The position numbers were made by a program, and so were the translations under genes. A DNA stretch of 36,983 nucleotides from Ignavibacteriota bacterium (lineage in GTDB: Bacteria > Bacteroidota > Ignavibacteria > Kapaibacteriales > UBA2268): NCBI GenBank assembly GCA_024636855.1, contig JAGXGG010000083.1, forward strand, positions 1 through 36,983, given 5' to 3'. A model generated the notes under the pieces. It searched no databases, was not told the DNA's origin, and saw nothing but the letters and a program-made list of their open reading frames with translations. Positions within the stretch are counted from its first letter, which is position 1. Each line of letters begins with the position of its first letter. This document shows, piece after piece, positions 25,098 to 34,001 of this stretch.

Positions 25098-27350
25098 TCA
25101 ATAATTAATAGTAATACCCAAACCTAAATTCATATCACTATCATAATGTGCTGACAAGCCAATATTTCGGGTTATGATATACTTTAATCCAGCCATATAT
25201 TCTTTATCAGTATTTATCATAAATGCCATCCTCATTCGGGCAGTTAGTGGGATGTCTTCTCTCATTAGTTGCAATCTTACCTTTCCATCATGGAAGGCTT
25301 CAGCTTGAAGAATTAATAGCATCGGCAAAGTGTATTCGGCACCTAAACTAAACGCGACTCTTTTGTCTTTCGTACTTGTTTGACCAAATATATTTTTTTC
25401 TGATTCACCATCTGTCTTTCGATACCTAGCATCAACTCCAATAAAAGGCATAAACCATTGCATTTGGCCTATGTATCTACCAAAATGAGTTTCCAATTCA
25501 TATCCATGATGATCGTTATATCCAAGTCGCCATTCAGTGCCTAAACTCCATCTAGTATTTTGATACATTAACATACCATCATTACCATTGGAAGCAAAAT
25601 CGTTTTGTGCCATAAAGTGGAATTCCTGGTCATCTGATCTAACCTTATCATAAGCTGCTTCTTTGTCTGGTAATTGCGGGTTAGGGGGTGAATTTTCATA
25701 AGAGAAAACCCTACCCATACCACTCATCATGTGATAGAGAATATGGCAATGAAAGAACCAATCTCCATATTCTTCAGAAGCCAAAAATTCAATTGTATCC
25801 CTTTCCATAGGCATTATATCTAAAACATTTTTCAAAGGTGCGTAATCACCTCTTCCGTTAAGCACTCTAAAATAATGACCATGTAAGTGCATTGGGTGTC
25901 GCATCATAGTATTATTGTATAATATTATCCTAAGAACTTCCCCTGCATTTATTAATATCTTATCGGTTTCAGACAGAGTTTTATTATTTATACTCCACAC
26001 ATATCTGTTCATATTCCCAGTCAATTCAAATTCTAATGTTTTGATTTTGGAATCTTTCGGGTAATCAGTCTTTGTGGGTGATTTTAGCATTGTGTAATTA
26101 AGCGTTACTATACTTTTTTCCTCTTCCATCTTATGATTTGGATGATCCATTTCTTTTGAATCCATATTCATCTTTTTACTTTTCTTTTTAATTTCAGGAT
26201 ACATTACTCTATTCATATCCATCTTTTGCAATTCCATATTCATTCCCATATCGTCCATACTGCCATCCATATTCATCATATTATTCATCATTTTCATCCC
26301 TTCAAAATATTTCAGTCTTGGGAGTGGAGTTTGTGCTACTAATTCCCCTTCTCCAATATTCAATATTGCAGAACCAATTCTATCCTCAGATGTTGCCATA
26401 AACTGATATTTTTTCCCATCCTCTGGAATCGTAATTACAACGTCATAAGTCTCTGATACACCAATTATTAACCTGTCAACTTCTACAGGTTCTACATCTG
26501 CTCCATCATTTGCAATAACTGTTAGTTTACCACCAGAATAGTTTAACCAAAAATAAGTTGACGCACTCCCATTTGCTATACGCAATCTGACTTTGTCACC
26601 TGCTTTGAAATTAGAATTGTTTAGCTCTGGAAGATTAATTTCATTCTTCCCATTGATAAGAAATTTTTCATAATAGACATCACTGACATCCATCGCTAAC
26701 ATTCTCTTCCACTCATTTTCAATTTTTGTCCAGAAATGCCCTTCTACTAAAGCCTCTCCGTAGCTTTGAACTGTCCCTTTTTCTATTGCAAACCAATCAT
26801 TTGCATTATGTAGGTATCTATCCACTGTACTTGGATTCATATTTGTCCAGTCACTAAGTAATACATTATAACTTGCTAACTCATCTAATTGTCTAAATGT
26901 TGGGTCATCTTTCTTTTTGTTTATAGTCAAGGAACCATACATTCCAATCTGCTCTTGGAGACCTGTATGAGAGTGATACCAATAAGTACCACTTTGTTTT
27001 AGTCTAAATGCAAATATATGTACTGTATTGGGCTCTATCGGTGCTGTAGTTAGATTAGGTACGCCGTCTTGTTCATTTGGGACTAATAATCCATGCCAAT
27101 GGAATGAGGTCGATTCGTCAAGCAAATTGTGAACTCTAATTATCACACTATCTCCATCAGTAAATGTTAAGGTAGGCATAGGGATTTGACCATTTATAGA
27201 TATGGCTCTTGTTTCTTCACCTGCAAAATTGACAATTGTATCTCTAACAAATAAATCATATTCGACTATATTTATTTCTTTTGCTATTGATTCGGTTAAT
27301 GAGAGGATTAGAATCATTAAATAAGTAATTAAAATTTTATTCTTTTTCAT
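25098..27350 (-). CDS. Multicopper oxidase (CopA/PcoA-type) fused to a CopB-like outer-membrane barrel domain
   Basis: This exported 750-residue oxidase probably converts Cu(I) to less toxic Cu(II). All four copper-ligand motifs are intact: FHWHG (H84, H86), WYHSHTG (H126, H128), HPMHLHGHYF, and HCHILYHMMSGM with the type 1 ligands. A Met-rich insert around residues 350-415 holds about 17 Met in some 60 residues, as in copper-tolerance oxidases. The last ~170 residues (QNTRWSLGTEWRLGYNDHHG onward) look like a CopB-type barrel of alternating strands ending in LGLGITINY. I set the start at ATG 27350, where the signal peptide MKKNKILITYLMILILSL begins. It overlaps the upstream HMA gene by 14 bases. 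Confidence 0.88.
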   Translation of the reverse strand: MKKNKILITYLMILILSLTESIAKEINIVEYDLFVRDTIVNFAGEETRAISINGQIPMPTLTFTDGDSVIIRVHNLLDESTSFHWHGLLVPNEQDGVPNLTTAPIEPNTVHIFAFRLKQSGTYWYHSHTGLQEQIGMYGSLTINKKKDDPTFRQLDELASYNVLLSDWTNMNPSTVDRYLHNANDWFAIEKGTVQSYGEALVEGHFWTKIENEWKRMLAMDVSDVYYEKFLINGKNEINLPELNNSNFKAGDKVRLRIANGSASTYFWLNYSGGKLTVIANDGADVEPVEVDRLIIGVSETYDVVITIPEDGKKYQFMATSEDRIGSAILNIGEGELVAQTPLPRLKYFEGMKMMNNMMNMDGSMDDMGMNMELQKMDMNRVMYPEIKKKSKKMNMDSKEMDHPNHKMEEEKSIVTLNYTMLKSPTKTDYPKDSKIKTLEFELTGNMNRYVWSINNKTLSETDKILINAGEVLRIILYNNTMMRHPMHLHGHYFRVLNGRGDYAPLKNVLDIMPMERDTIEFLASEEYGDWFFHCHILYHMMSGMGRVFSYENSPPNPQLPDKEAAYDKVRSDDQEFHFMAQNDFASNGNDGMLMYQNTRWSLGTEWRLGYNDHHGYELETHFGRYIGQMQWFMPFIGVDARYRKTDGESEKNIFGQTSTKDKRVAFSLGAEYTLPMLLILQAEAFHDGKVRLQLMREDIPLTARMRMAFMINTDKEYMAGLKYIITRNIGLSAHYDSDMNLGLGITINY

Positions 27351-27573
27351 TATGTATTTCTTCCTTAATTTCATTTGCATTATATCCTGCACTATTCACT
27401 ATTTTCGCTATTTCTTCAGAGGTCATTTCCTCCGATTTTACTGTAAGTATCTTATCAGGTGAGTTTAAATCAACTTCCCAATTAATTATTTTAGATTCTT
27501 TATCAAGTATTGGTTTCACATTTGAAACACAACCCATACAATTTATATTTGTATTAAATTTTAACTCTTTCAT
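27337..27573 (-). CDS. Heavy-metal-associated (HMA) copper chaperone, copy 2
   Basis: The 78-residue HMA-fold protein has a CxxC metal site in NCMGCVSNV and the usual beta-alpha-beta-beta-alpha-beta order, ending in AKIVNSAGYNANEIKEE. It is CopZ-like and likely hands Cu(I) to CopA or buffers it; there is no signal peptide. A clear AGGAG precedes the ATG. Its 3' 138 bases are identical to those of the other HMA gene at 28760-28987, while the metal-site half differs. It overlaps the multicopper oxidase gene, so the two should be translated together. Confidence 0.88.
   Translation of the reverse strand: MKELKFNTNINCMGCVSNVKPILDKESKIINWEVDLNSPDKILTVKSEEMTSEEIAKIVNSAGYNANEIKEEIHNEKE
27372..27509. 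repeat. 138-base identical block shared by the two HMA genes (copy A)
   Basis: This block matches 28786-28923 at every position. It covers the C-terminal two thirds of the HMA coding sequence. Outside it, in the metal-site half, 8 of the next 64 bases differ. The sharp boundary suggests gene conversion or recent partial duplication. Confidence 0.9.
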
Positions 27574-27619
27574 CTTAGTATCTCCTAATTTGTTTTATAG
27601 TGTAACTTATCTGATTTTT

Positions 27620-28075
27620 TTAATATGAACTTAATAATTTATCTAAATAAATCAGAATATCTTTTTTATCTTTTTCTGTAAGAGAAGCGTCCCAATGCAA
27701 TAACGTATAACTAGAAAGTGGCATTTCATCATCCTTAATTTGACTAATCATTGATTTCAGTTTACTTTTCTTTCTTCTATCTGAGTATGCACCAAATTCA
27801 CTCAAATTTAGCTTATCTTTGCCTTCAACTATATGCTGACTCATTAACATATTCATTGGTTGCAATTTACCGTACCAAGGATAAATTGTATTATTGCTAT
27901 GACAATCGTAACAAGAGGTCTTTAGTTGTGTGATAATTCCTTTCGGAACATCGTAGATAGTAATAAAATCATTTGAAATTTTAACTGGTTGTTTATTACT
28001 TACAGTGGGAATAAACTGAATTCCCACTATAAATATTATGATTATTATTGTACCTGTTTTTATTGTTTTCTTCAT
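27620..28075 (-). CDS. Haem-binding-domain protein (CxxCH, Haem_bd type)
   Basis: The 151-residue protein has an N-terminal membrane anchor or signal (about residues 5-23) and a cytochrome-like C55-Y-D-C58-H59 motif in SCYDCHSNNTIYPWYG. The downstream DEMPLSSYTLLHWDASLTEKDKKDI segment is typical of the small Haem_bd family. It probably sits in the periplasm facing the copper-handling proteins. Its ATG overlaps the TGA of the upstream DUF3347 gene (ATGA), so both are co-translated. Similar genes recur beside copper and silver resistance clusters in this superphylum; their electron partner is not known to me. Confidence 0.75.
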   Translation of the reverse strand: MKKTIKTGTIIIIIFIVGIQFIPTVSNKQPVKISNDFITIYDVPKGIITQLKTSCYDCHSNNTIYPWYGKLQPMNMLMSQHIVEGKDKLNLSEFGAYSDRRKKSKLKSMISQIKDDEMPLSSYTLLHWDASLTEKDKKDILIYLDKLLSSY

Positions 28076-28695
28076 TTTATAGTGGAAATAATACTACCAC
28101 ATTTCGGCATATTACTTCCATAGAATGGATTATTTATTTCCTTTGATTCACTAATCCATTTGCCGCCTTTGCCATCATTATACATTGGACATTTATCAAC
28201 AAACAAAGTTCGGTCTGTGCCTAATAATTTAATTAGATCAACAATGTCAGTAGATAAAATTTCGAAATGTTCTCTTTGATGATCAATATTGTCAGCATTT
28301 TCACCTATATGTTCGGCATGTTCCATAGCATCTTCTACTATATCATTATACTCTTTCATTTTGGATTTTTCTATTTTTGATTTATCCAAATTCTTAAAAG
28401 AATCATATAACATTTTTGCAGCTGTTGCAGCTGTTTTGCTATTATCTTGGAATAATGAATTTTTAATTTGCAGATAATTATCTATTATAGCAGTAAGAAT
28501 CGAATTTTTTGCAACATTATTCTTAATACCCTTATCCATACTACTCTCTTCAACTTTACTGTTGTGCTCGTGTTCGTGGTTATCTTCTGACATTGAACTT
28601 GAATTGTGATGATCCTCAGAGTGTGATTCTTTTTCAGAATTACATGACATCAGTAGTAATGACACAACTGCGATTGAAATAATTGATTTTAGCAT
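28072..28695 (-). CDS. DUF3347-type periplasmic metal-binding lipoprotein
   Basis: This is a 207-residue lipoprotein with a lipobox at LLMSC (C18). A His/Glu/Asp-rich stretch with several His (residues about 22-50, EDHHNSSS and EHEHNSK) is well suited to binding Cu. A DUF3347-like helical domain (NSILTAIIDNYLQIKNSLFQDN onward) follows. The C-terminal CPMYNDGKGGKWIS to NMPKCGSI segment is the same motif found at the end of CusB-like metal-efflux adaptors. It likely holds copper in the periplasm for handover or efflux. It is translationally coupled to the haem-binding-domain gene. Confidence 0.82.
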   Translation of the reverse strand: MLKSIISIAVVSLLLMSCNSEKESHSEDHHNSSSMSEDNHEHEHNSKVEESSMDKGIKNNVAKNSILTAIIDNYLQIKNSLFQDNSKTAATAAKMLYDSFKNLDKSKIEKSKMKEYNDIVEDAMEHAEHIGENADNIDHQREHFEILSTDIVDLIKLLGTDRTLFVDKCPMYNDGKGGKWISESKEINNPFYGSNMPKCGSIISTIK

Positions 28696-28759
28696 AATAA
28701 TACCTTTTTTGAATAAATAAATATGTTTTAAATTAAATAAACGAATATGAATGTTTAAA

Positions 28760-28987
28760 CTAATGATTGTTATTTTCTTTGATTACATTTGCATTATATC
28801 CTGCACTATTCACTATTTTCGCTATTTCTTCAGAGGTCATTTCCTCCGATTTTACTGTAAGTATCTTATCAGGTGAGTTTAAATCAACTTCCCAATTAAT
28901 TATTTTAGATTCTTTATCAAGTAAAGGTTTTACACTTGACACACATCCCATACATTTTATGTTTGTATTAAATTTTAACTCTTTCAT
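28760..28987 (-). CDS. Heavy-metal-associated (HMA) copper chaperone, copy 1
   Basis: This 75-residue paralogue of the HMA gene at 27337 keeps the CxxC site in KCMGCVSSV and an almost identical remainder. It is a CopZ-like copper carrier expected in the cytoplasm, where it can serve the CopA ATPase encoded just upstream (28 bases away). AAGGAG precedes the ATG. The two copies differ mostly around the metal site and at the C-terminal tail (VIKENNNH versus EIKEEIHNEKE). Confidence 0.88.
   Translation of the reverse strand: MKELKFNTNIKCMGCVSSVKPLLDKESKIINWEVDLNSPDKILTVKSEEMTSEEIAKIVNSAGYNANVIKENNNH
28786..28923. repeat. 138-base identical block shared by the two HMA genes (copy B)
   Basis: Direct-repeat partner of 27372-27509 with no differences. 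The two blocks are about 1.4 kb apart and in the same orientation, so recombination between them could delete the DUF3347 and haem-binding-domain genes. Confidence 0.9.
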
Positions 28988-29015
28988 CTTTAAATCTCCT
29001 TTATATTATTTGTTA

Positions 29016-31265
29016 TTAAATATTAATATTTCTTAATCTTAAACTGTTTGCTACAACTGATACTGAGCTTAGTGCCATAGCTGCCCCTGCTATCATAGGG
29101 TCTAATAAAAATCCATTTATGGGATATAGCAATCCCGCCGCAATTGGGACACCTAGAACGTTATAAATAAACGCCCAAAAAAGATTTTGTTTTATTCCTT
29201 TTACTGTTTTTTTAGAAAGTTCTAATGCTTTTGGAATAGAGCTTAGATCTGAAGTAATCAAAGTTATTTTAGCAACATCCATGGCTATATCTGAACCGTG
29301 ACCCATAGCAATACTAACGTCCGATTGTGCTAATGCTTGAGAGTCATTTATACCATCCCCTACCATTGCTACTATTTTACCATTAGCCTGAAGTTCTTCT
29401 ATAAATTCTGCTTTTTCTTGAGGAAGTACCTCACCTTTATAGTAAGTTAGATCAAGCTGGGATGCAACGGCTTGTGCTGTTGATTTACTATCTCCAGTTA
29501 ACATATAAACATCAATACCAGAATCTCTTAATTTTTTTATCGAATTAATAGACGAATCTTTGATTTTATCTGATATTGCTATTATAGCTAACACCTTATT
29601 CTCATCTGTAAAATATGTTACTGTCTTTGCTTCTTGTTGCCAATTACTGGTTAATTGTTGCTGGTTTTCATCTATTTCTACCCCTATCTCTTCAAGTAAT
29701 TTTTTATTACCAACATAGTAATTCATTTTGTCATTATAAGATCCGAATGCACCTTTACCTGTAATGCTATTAAAATCTGTTAATGTTGTTGGTATGATTC
29801 CATCTTCTTTTAGATGTCTAACAATTGATAAAGCTAATGGATGTTCTGAGTTTGATTCTAGTGATAAGAGAATTCTTCTTTCCATCAATGATTCACTATC
29901 TATAAACCATTCAATATCAGTGACAGACGGTTTCCCTTGAGTGATTGTCCCAGTTTTATCTAAAACTACAGCATTGACATTCTGTGCTAATTCTAAGCTC
30001 TCAGCATCTTTAATAAGTATATTATTCTCAGCACCTTTACCAATCCCTACCATAATCGCAGTTGGAGTTGCTAATCCTAAGGCACATGGACAAGCAATAA
30101 CAAGAACGGCAATGGATGATAACAGAGCATGTGATATATAATCCATACCACCAAATATAATCCAGACAAAGAATGTAACAATAGAAGCTAATATTACAAT
30201 TGGCACAAAGATAGAAGCGATTTTATCGACTAATTTTTGAACAGGTGCTTTGCTACCTTGAGCCTGTTGTACCAATTTAACAATTTGAGCGAGGAAAGTA
30301 TCTTCTCCTACTTTTTCAGAAATAAATTGGAAACTACCTTTTTGATTTAAAGTTCCTGCATATACTTTCTCCGATTCTTTTTTCTCAACGGGAATAGGCT
30401 CCCCAGTTATCATGCTCTCGTCTACAAACGATAGTCCTGATACAACTGTACCATCTACAGGAATTCTTTCCCCAGGTTTCACTACTATACGTTGACCAAT
30501 TTTTACTTCTGATATTGCTACTTCTTTTTCAACTCCATCTATAATCAAATTTAAAGTTTTGGGCTGCAATCCAACTAATTTTCGAATTGCTGTTGTTGTG
30601 TTTGATTTAGCCTTTTCTTCTAATAATTTCCCTAATGTTATAAAGGTAATTATAACAGTTGCTGCTTCATAATAAACGTGTGGGTGGATACCATAAGAAA
30701 TCCAGAATTCGGGATAAATAGTATTAAATAAACTATATAGAAATGCAGTTCCTGTACTCATCGCAACTAAAGTATCCATATTAGCTTTCTTATACTTCAA
30801 TTGTTTCCAAGCATTTATAAAGTAGCTACGTCCAAAATAGAATAATATAGGTAATGAAATAAACAATGAAATCCATTTGCCTAATTCCCAATCCATAAAG
30901 AACATACCTATAACGACTATCGGTAGGGCAAGAATTATAGACCAAATGGTTCTAAGCTTTATCTCTTGGTAATATTCATTTACTATATTTTCATTGGAGG
31001 TATTATGGTTTGACTGATCTATTATTAGTTCATAGCCTATGCTTTTTACAGCTTCCTCAAGCGATTCTAATTCTATATCTTCTTTATATTCTACAAGTAC
31101 ACTATTAGTAGAAAAATTAACATTTGCACTTACAACACCTTCAACATAAGATAACATCGACTCTACACTTGAAGCACATGAAGCACAAGTCATTCCCTTA
31201 ACTGGGAATATCCTTTTTACAGTTTTTGAACCACTTAATGGTTCATTAATTATTGATGTATTCAT
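29016..31265 (-). CDS. copA: Copper-exporting P-type ATPase
   Basis: This 749-residue P1B ATPase pumps Cu(I) out of the cytoplasm. One N-terminal HMA domain carries GMTCASC (C27, C30). The actuator segment includes MITGEP. The transmembrane copper site is C392-P-C394 in [13 protein letters not shown], the phosphorylation motif is D436-KTGT, the nucleotide domain includes the SEHPLA segment, and the hinge is [10 protein letters not shown]. All catalytic motifs are present. An AraC-type regulator with an HMA sensor lies directly upstream, and the chaperone gene follows 28 bases downstream, a typical copper-export arrangement. Confidence 0.95.
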   Translation of the reverse strand: MNTSIINEPLSGSKTVKRIFPVKGMTCASCASSVESMLSYVEGVVSANVNFSTNSVLVEYKEDIELESLEEAVKSIGYELIIDQSNHNTSNENIVNEYYQEIKLRTIWSIILALPIVVIGMFFMDWELGKWISLFISLPILFYFGRSYFINAWKQLKYKKANMDTLVAMSTGTAFLYSLFNTIYPEFWISYGIHPHVYYEAATVIITFITLGKLLEEKAKSNTTTAIRKLVGLQPKTLNLIIDGVEKEVAISEVKIGQRIVVKPGERIPVDGTVVSGLSFVDESMITGEPIPVEKKESEKVYAGTLNQKGSFQFISEKVGEDTFLAQIVKLVQQAQGSKAPVQKLVDKIASIFVPIVILASIVTFFVWIIFGGMDYISHALLSSIAVLVIACPCALGLATPTAIMVGIGKGAENNILIKDAESLELAQNVNAVVLDKTGTITQGKPSVTDIEWFIDSESLMERRILLSLESNSEHPLALSIVRHLKEDGIIPTTLTDFNSITGKGAFGSYNDKMNYYVGNKKLLEEIGVEIDENQQQLTSNWQQEAKTVTYFTDENKVLAIIAISDKIKDSSINSIKKLRDSGIDVYMLTGDSKSTAQAVASQLDLTYYKGEVLPQEKAEFIEELQANGKIVAMVGDGINDSQALAQSDVSIAMGHGSDIAMDVAKITLITSDLSSIPKALELSKKTVKGIKQNLFWAFIYNVLGVPIAAGLLYPINGFLLDPMIAGAAMALSSVSVVANSLRLRNINI

Positions 31266-31296
31266 AATTTTTTAAACTCTGAAGTTAATGATGGTA

Positions 31297-31304
31297 CAAA
31301 ATTA
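31297..31304 (-). promoter_or_regulatory. Bacteroidota-type -7 element before copA
   Basis: On the minus strand TAATTTTG matches the TAnnTTTG consensus of the Bacteroidota primary sigma factor and lies 31 bases before the copA start. No convincing -33 element at the right spacing is visible, so it could depend on the AraC-type activator encoded upstream. Confidence 0.35.
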
Positions 31305-31361
31305 ATTTGAAGTACAATCAATTTTATTACAGAATTATGTAAAAATTCTATAAAATTATGA

Positions 31362-31922
31362 CTAAATTTTATCTATTAGCTTTAATTGCGGATTGTGTGT
31401 GCCTCTGAATTCAGTGACAGTCATGCCTGTTTCTTTCTTGAATAAAGATGAGAGATAAGATACATTGCTGAAGTTGAGTTGGTAAGCTATATCAGACAAT
31501 GATAATTCTTGATAGAATATTAGTTCTTTAACTTTTTCTATTTTTTGTGATGTAATAAACTTCTCTATAGTGATACCCTCGACAGATGAGAATAATCTAC
31601 TTAGATAAGAATAATCATGATTGAGTTTTTGGGAAATGAGAGTCGAAAAATTTGTTTCCAATGGTTCGTTAGAATGATGTATCTGTTCGATAATAATTGA
31701 TTTGATTTCTGATACGACTTTAGATAATTTGTTTTCCAGCAATTCGAATCCAAGTAATTTTAATTTTTCCTCAAGTATATCCTTAATAGAACTTTTTAAT
31801 TCTTTTTTTAAATAGACCTGACCTAATTTAACATTTAGATATTCGATTCCTAATTCATTCAAGATGTTTTCTATAGCAAGAATACATCTAGCACAAACCA
31901 TATTTTTAATATGTAGGATCAT
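31362..31922 (-). CDS. AraC-family regulator with N-terminal HMA-like metal-sensing domain
   Basis: The protein begins with an HMA-like module. MILHIKNMVCARC carries a CxxC pair (C10, C13), and the following GIEYLNVKLGQVYLK and LEEKLKLLGFELLENK elements fit the beta-alpha order. Its C-terminal half has the two helix-turn-helix units of AraC (HDYSYLSRLFSSVEG, then LSLSDIAYQLNFSNVSYLSSLFKKETGMTVTEFR). Such HMA-AraC fusions occur beside copper genes in Bacteroidota. It probably senses copper directly and activates copA and the rest of the island. I prefer ATG 31922 over TTG 31934, which would overlap the upstream stop. It is transcribed together with the exported CPPC protein. Confidence 0.82.
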   Translation of the reverse strand: MILHIKNMVCARCILAIENILNELGIEYLNVKLGQVYLKKELKSSIKDILEEKLKLLGFELLENKLSKVVSEIKSIIIEQIHHSNEPLETNFSTLISQKLNHDYSYLSRLFSSVEGITIEKFITSQKIEKVKELIFYQELSLSDIAYQLNFSNVSYLSSLFKKETGMTVTEFRGTHNPQLKLIDKI

Positions 31923-31930
31923 TTCCGAGT

Positions 31931-33298
31931 TCAATTGTTACTTAGCTCAATTTTATAAATATTCTGTTCTTCAGTTAATATTTCAATAATTGTAGATTTA
32001 TCATCTGAATCTATTCTTAATATGCTCAAATAATTATCATTATTTAAGATATTATTATTGATGTATAATTTATCAAATGTTACTTCAGTATTAAAATTAT
32101 AATTATTTAAAATTATTTCATTTTCTATAAGCTTAACTTCTGTTATACAATCAGGTAAGAATGAATTTGCAATATGTTGATAAGATCTATTGAGTCTTTT
32201 GTCTAATTTTTCAATTACGAATGTCTTTTTATCAATTAAAACGGTGCTATCATTATTCATAGCAATGATATAATTATCTAATTCAATAAGTTCCCGATAT
32301 TCATCAAATCTCACACCTTCTTTTATTATATTATTATTTTCTAACTGATTAATTACAAAGTTTTTATGGTTTGAATAAAAATAGAGATTAGCACTATCCA
32401 AAGGGAAAATATTTTGAAGATAATGTAATTCTGATTTTACTGGTTCTCTATTTTCAACATTATATACAAAACTAGATTCAACAAGAATATTGATTTTTTG
32501 AGGATTTGAGTCCTCTTTATAATCATGTTTTAAATGAGTATATAGTTTATAAATAACAAAAGGCTTTTGATCTTTAACAAAAAATGATCTAATGCCATAA
32601 AATTGACTAAGGATATCTAGAACTCCATTAAAGGAATCACTGGAATCAATATCGCCATTAGCCCAAGTATAAGGCAATTTCTCTTTATTTACTCTTCTAT
32701 AGTAGCTTTCTAATGAATCTATCTTCAAATCCACTAACAATGCTTTATTGGTTCTATTATTATAAGTATATACTTTTTGATTAAAAACGTCGAAAAATAT
32801 AGAGTTAGTCTCGTCAATTCTTAAGAGATTTTTTACTGAAAAAATCAAATTGTCGTCATTCTCTAATTTTATATTTTCTATTTTCAGTTGTGCTTCTGCA
32901 TGTTTTACAATGAGGCGAGAGTCGAGTAACTGATGTAGATTATATTTAAAAAGTAAACCATCTTTTTTAATTAGATAAAAAGAACTCACTTCTGATGAAT
33001 CCTTATTTAACATCATTTCTACTTTGTTCTTAAATAAGTCTTTATATTTCAAATAATCAAATTTTTTCTCTACTACAAGAAAAGTATTATAGTTAATGTT
33101 TTTCCTTTTTAGTTCATCTGTTGTACTATTGATGATTGATGCTAAGCAAGGTGGACACTTGTATGAACTGATAAGGAAGTAAACCCCATCATCTTTTTCT
33201 TTAAACTCATTTACTATTTGCTCTTCTGTTGAGCTTGCTACAGTGATTGAAATTATAAACAGAAGTAATTGAACTAACAAAACATACTTTTTTTTCAT
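31931..33298 (-). CDS. Exported protein of unknown function with thioredoxin-like CPPC motif
   Basis: I do not recognise the family of this 455-residue protein. It has a signal peptide (about residues 1-22). An N-terminal thioredoxin-like region holds the redox pair C48-P-P-C51 in FLISSYKCPPCLAS. A long C-terminal part has regular short beta strands (LLRIDETNSIFFDV, VYTYNNRTNKALLVDL, LDNYIIAMNNDSTVLID), suggesting a propeller-like fold. It lies immediately upstream of the HMA-AraC gene and is probably co-transcribed with it, so it may take part in copper or thiol stress at the envelope. This is contextual only. Confidence 0.65.
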   Translation of the reverse strand: MKKKYVLLVQLLLFIISITVASSTEEQIVNEFKEKDDGVYFLISSYKCPPCLASIINSTTDELKRKNINYNTFLVVEKKFDYLKYKDLFKNKVEMMLNKDSSEVSSFYLIKKDGLLFKYNLHQLLDSRLIVKHAEAQLKIENIKLENDDNLIFSVKNLLRIDETNSIFFDVFNQKVYTYNNRTNKALLVDLKIDSLESYYRRVNKEKLPYTWANGDIDSSDSFNGVLDILSQFYGIRSFFVKDQKPFVIYKLYTHLKHDYKEDSNPQKINILVESSFVYNVENREPVKSELHYLQNIFPLDSANLYFYSNHKNFVINQLENNNIIKEGVRFDEYRELIELDNYIIAMNNDSTVLIDKKTFVIEKLDKRLNRSYQHIANSFLPDCITEVKLIENEIILNNYNFNTEVTFDKLYINNNILNNDNYLSILRIDSDDKSTIIEILTEEQNIYKIELSNN

Positions 33299-33362
33299 TT
33301 AATCCTCTTTTTTCTGTTAAACGAAAATAAATGAATTAAGTTAATGCATGAATTTATTCATC

Positions 33363-34001
33363 TTAATCAATCAATCTCAGAAATTCTTGTCTTAGATTTA
33401 GGTCAGAAAGTAGTCGCCCACGCATAACGGAAGTTACCATCTCCGAGTGACTTTCGTCTGCAGAAACACCTCTGGCTATCATACAATAGTGCTTAGCTCT
33501 TATCACAACGCCTAGTGCTTTTGGTTCTAGCAAGTCTTGTAAGAAATCAACTATTTGTTCGCCTAGTTCTTCTTGTATTTGGGCTCTTTTTGAGAAATAC
33601 TCTGTTACGCGAGTAAGTTTAGATAGACCGATTACTTTATCATTCGGTATATAACCAATAGCAGCATATCCAGAAATTGGTTGCCAATGGTGCGAACAAA
33701 GCGACATAACTTTTATCCCTTTGGATATTACCAAATCATTCACTTTCGAGCGATTAGGGAACACAGTTAGCTTCGGTGGCTTGTTGAATCTGCCTTCTAG
33801 TAATTCATTGACGTACATTTTCGCCATTCTCTCAGGTGTGTCCGTTGAGTTAGGGTCATTTGGGTCTATTTTTAGTATTTGCTGTACTTCCCTGAACTTC
33901 TGTTCTAATCTTGTTCGCATTTCTAGAAGTTCTTCTTTGGAAAACTCTTGATTCGCATTAGCATCGAAGTAAGGTATCTCGTCGAATAATCTATTATTCA
34001 T
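33363..34001 (-). CDS. folE: GTP cyclohydrolase I
   Basis: FolE converts GTP to dihydroneopterin triphosphate, the entry to folate, biopterin and queuosine-type pathways. The 212-residue protein carries the zinc ligands in MSLCSHHWQPISG and KHYCMIARGV, plus TPERMAKMYVNEL and VIGLSKLTRVTEYFSKRAQIQEEL, which are the GTP site and oligomer elements. Its ATG lies inside the 3' end of queD (8-base overlap), so the two are translationally coupled. The pairing with QueD suggests a share of flux goes to preQ0/queuosine. Confidence 0.95.
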   Translation of the reverse strand: MNNRLFDEIPYFDANANQEFSKEELLEMRTRLEQKFREVQQILKIDPNDPNSTDTPERMAKMYVNELLEGRFNKPPKLTVFPNRSKVNDLVISKGIKVMSLCSHHWQPISGYAAIGYIPNDKVIGLSKLTRVTEYFSKRAQIQEELGEQIVDFLQDLLEPKALGVVIRAKHYCMIARGVSADESHSEMVTSVMRGRLLSDLNLRQEFLRLID

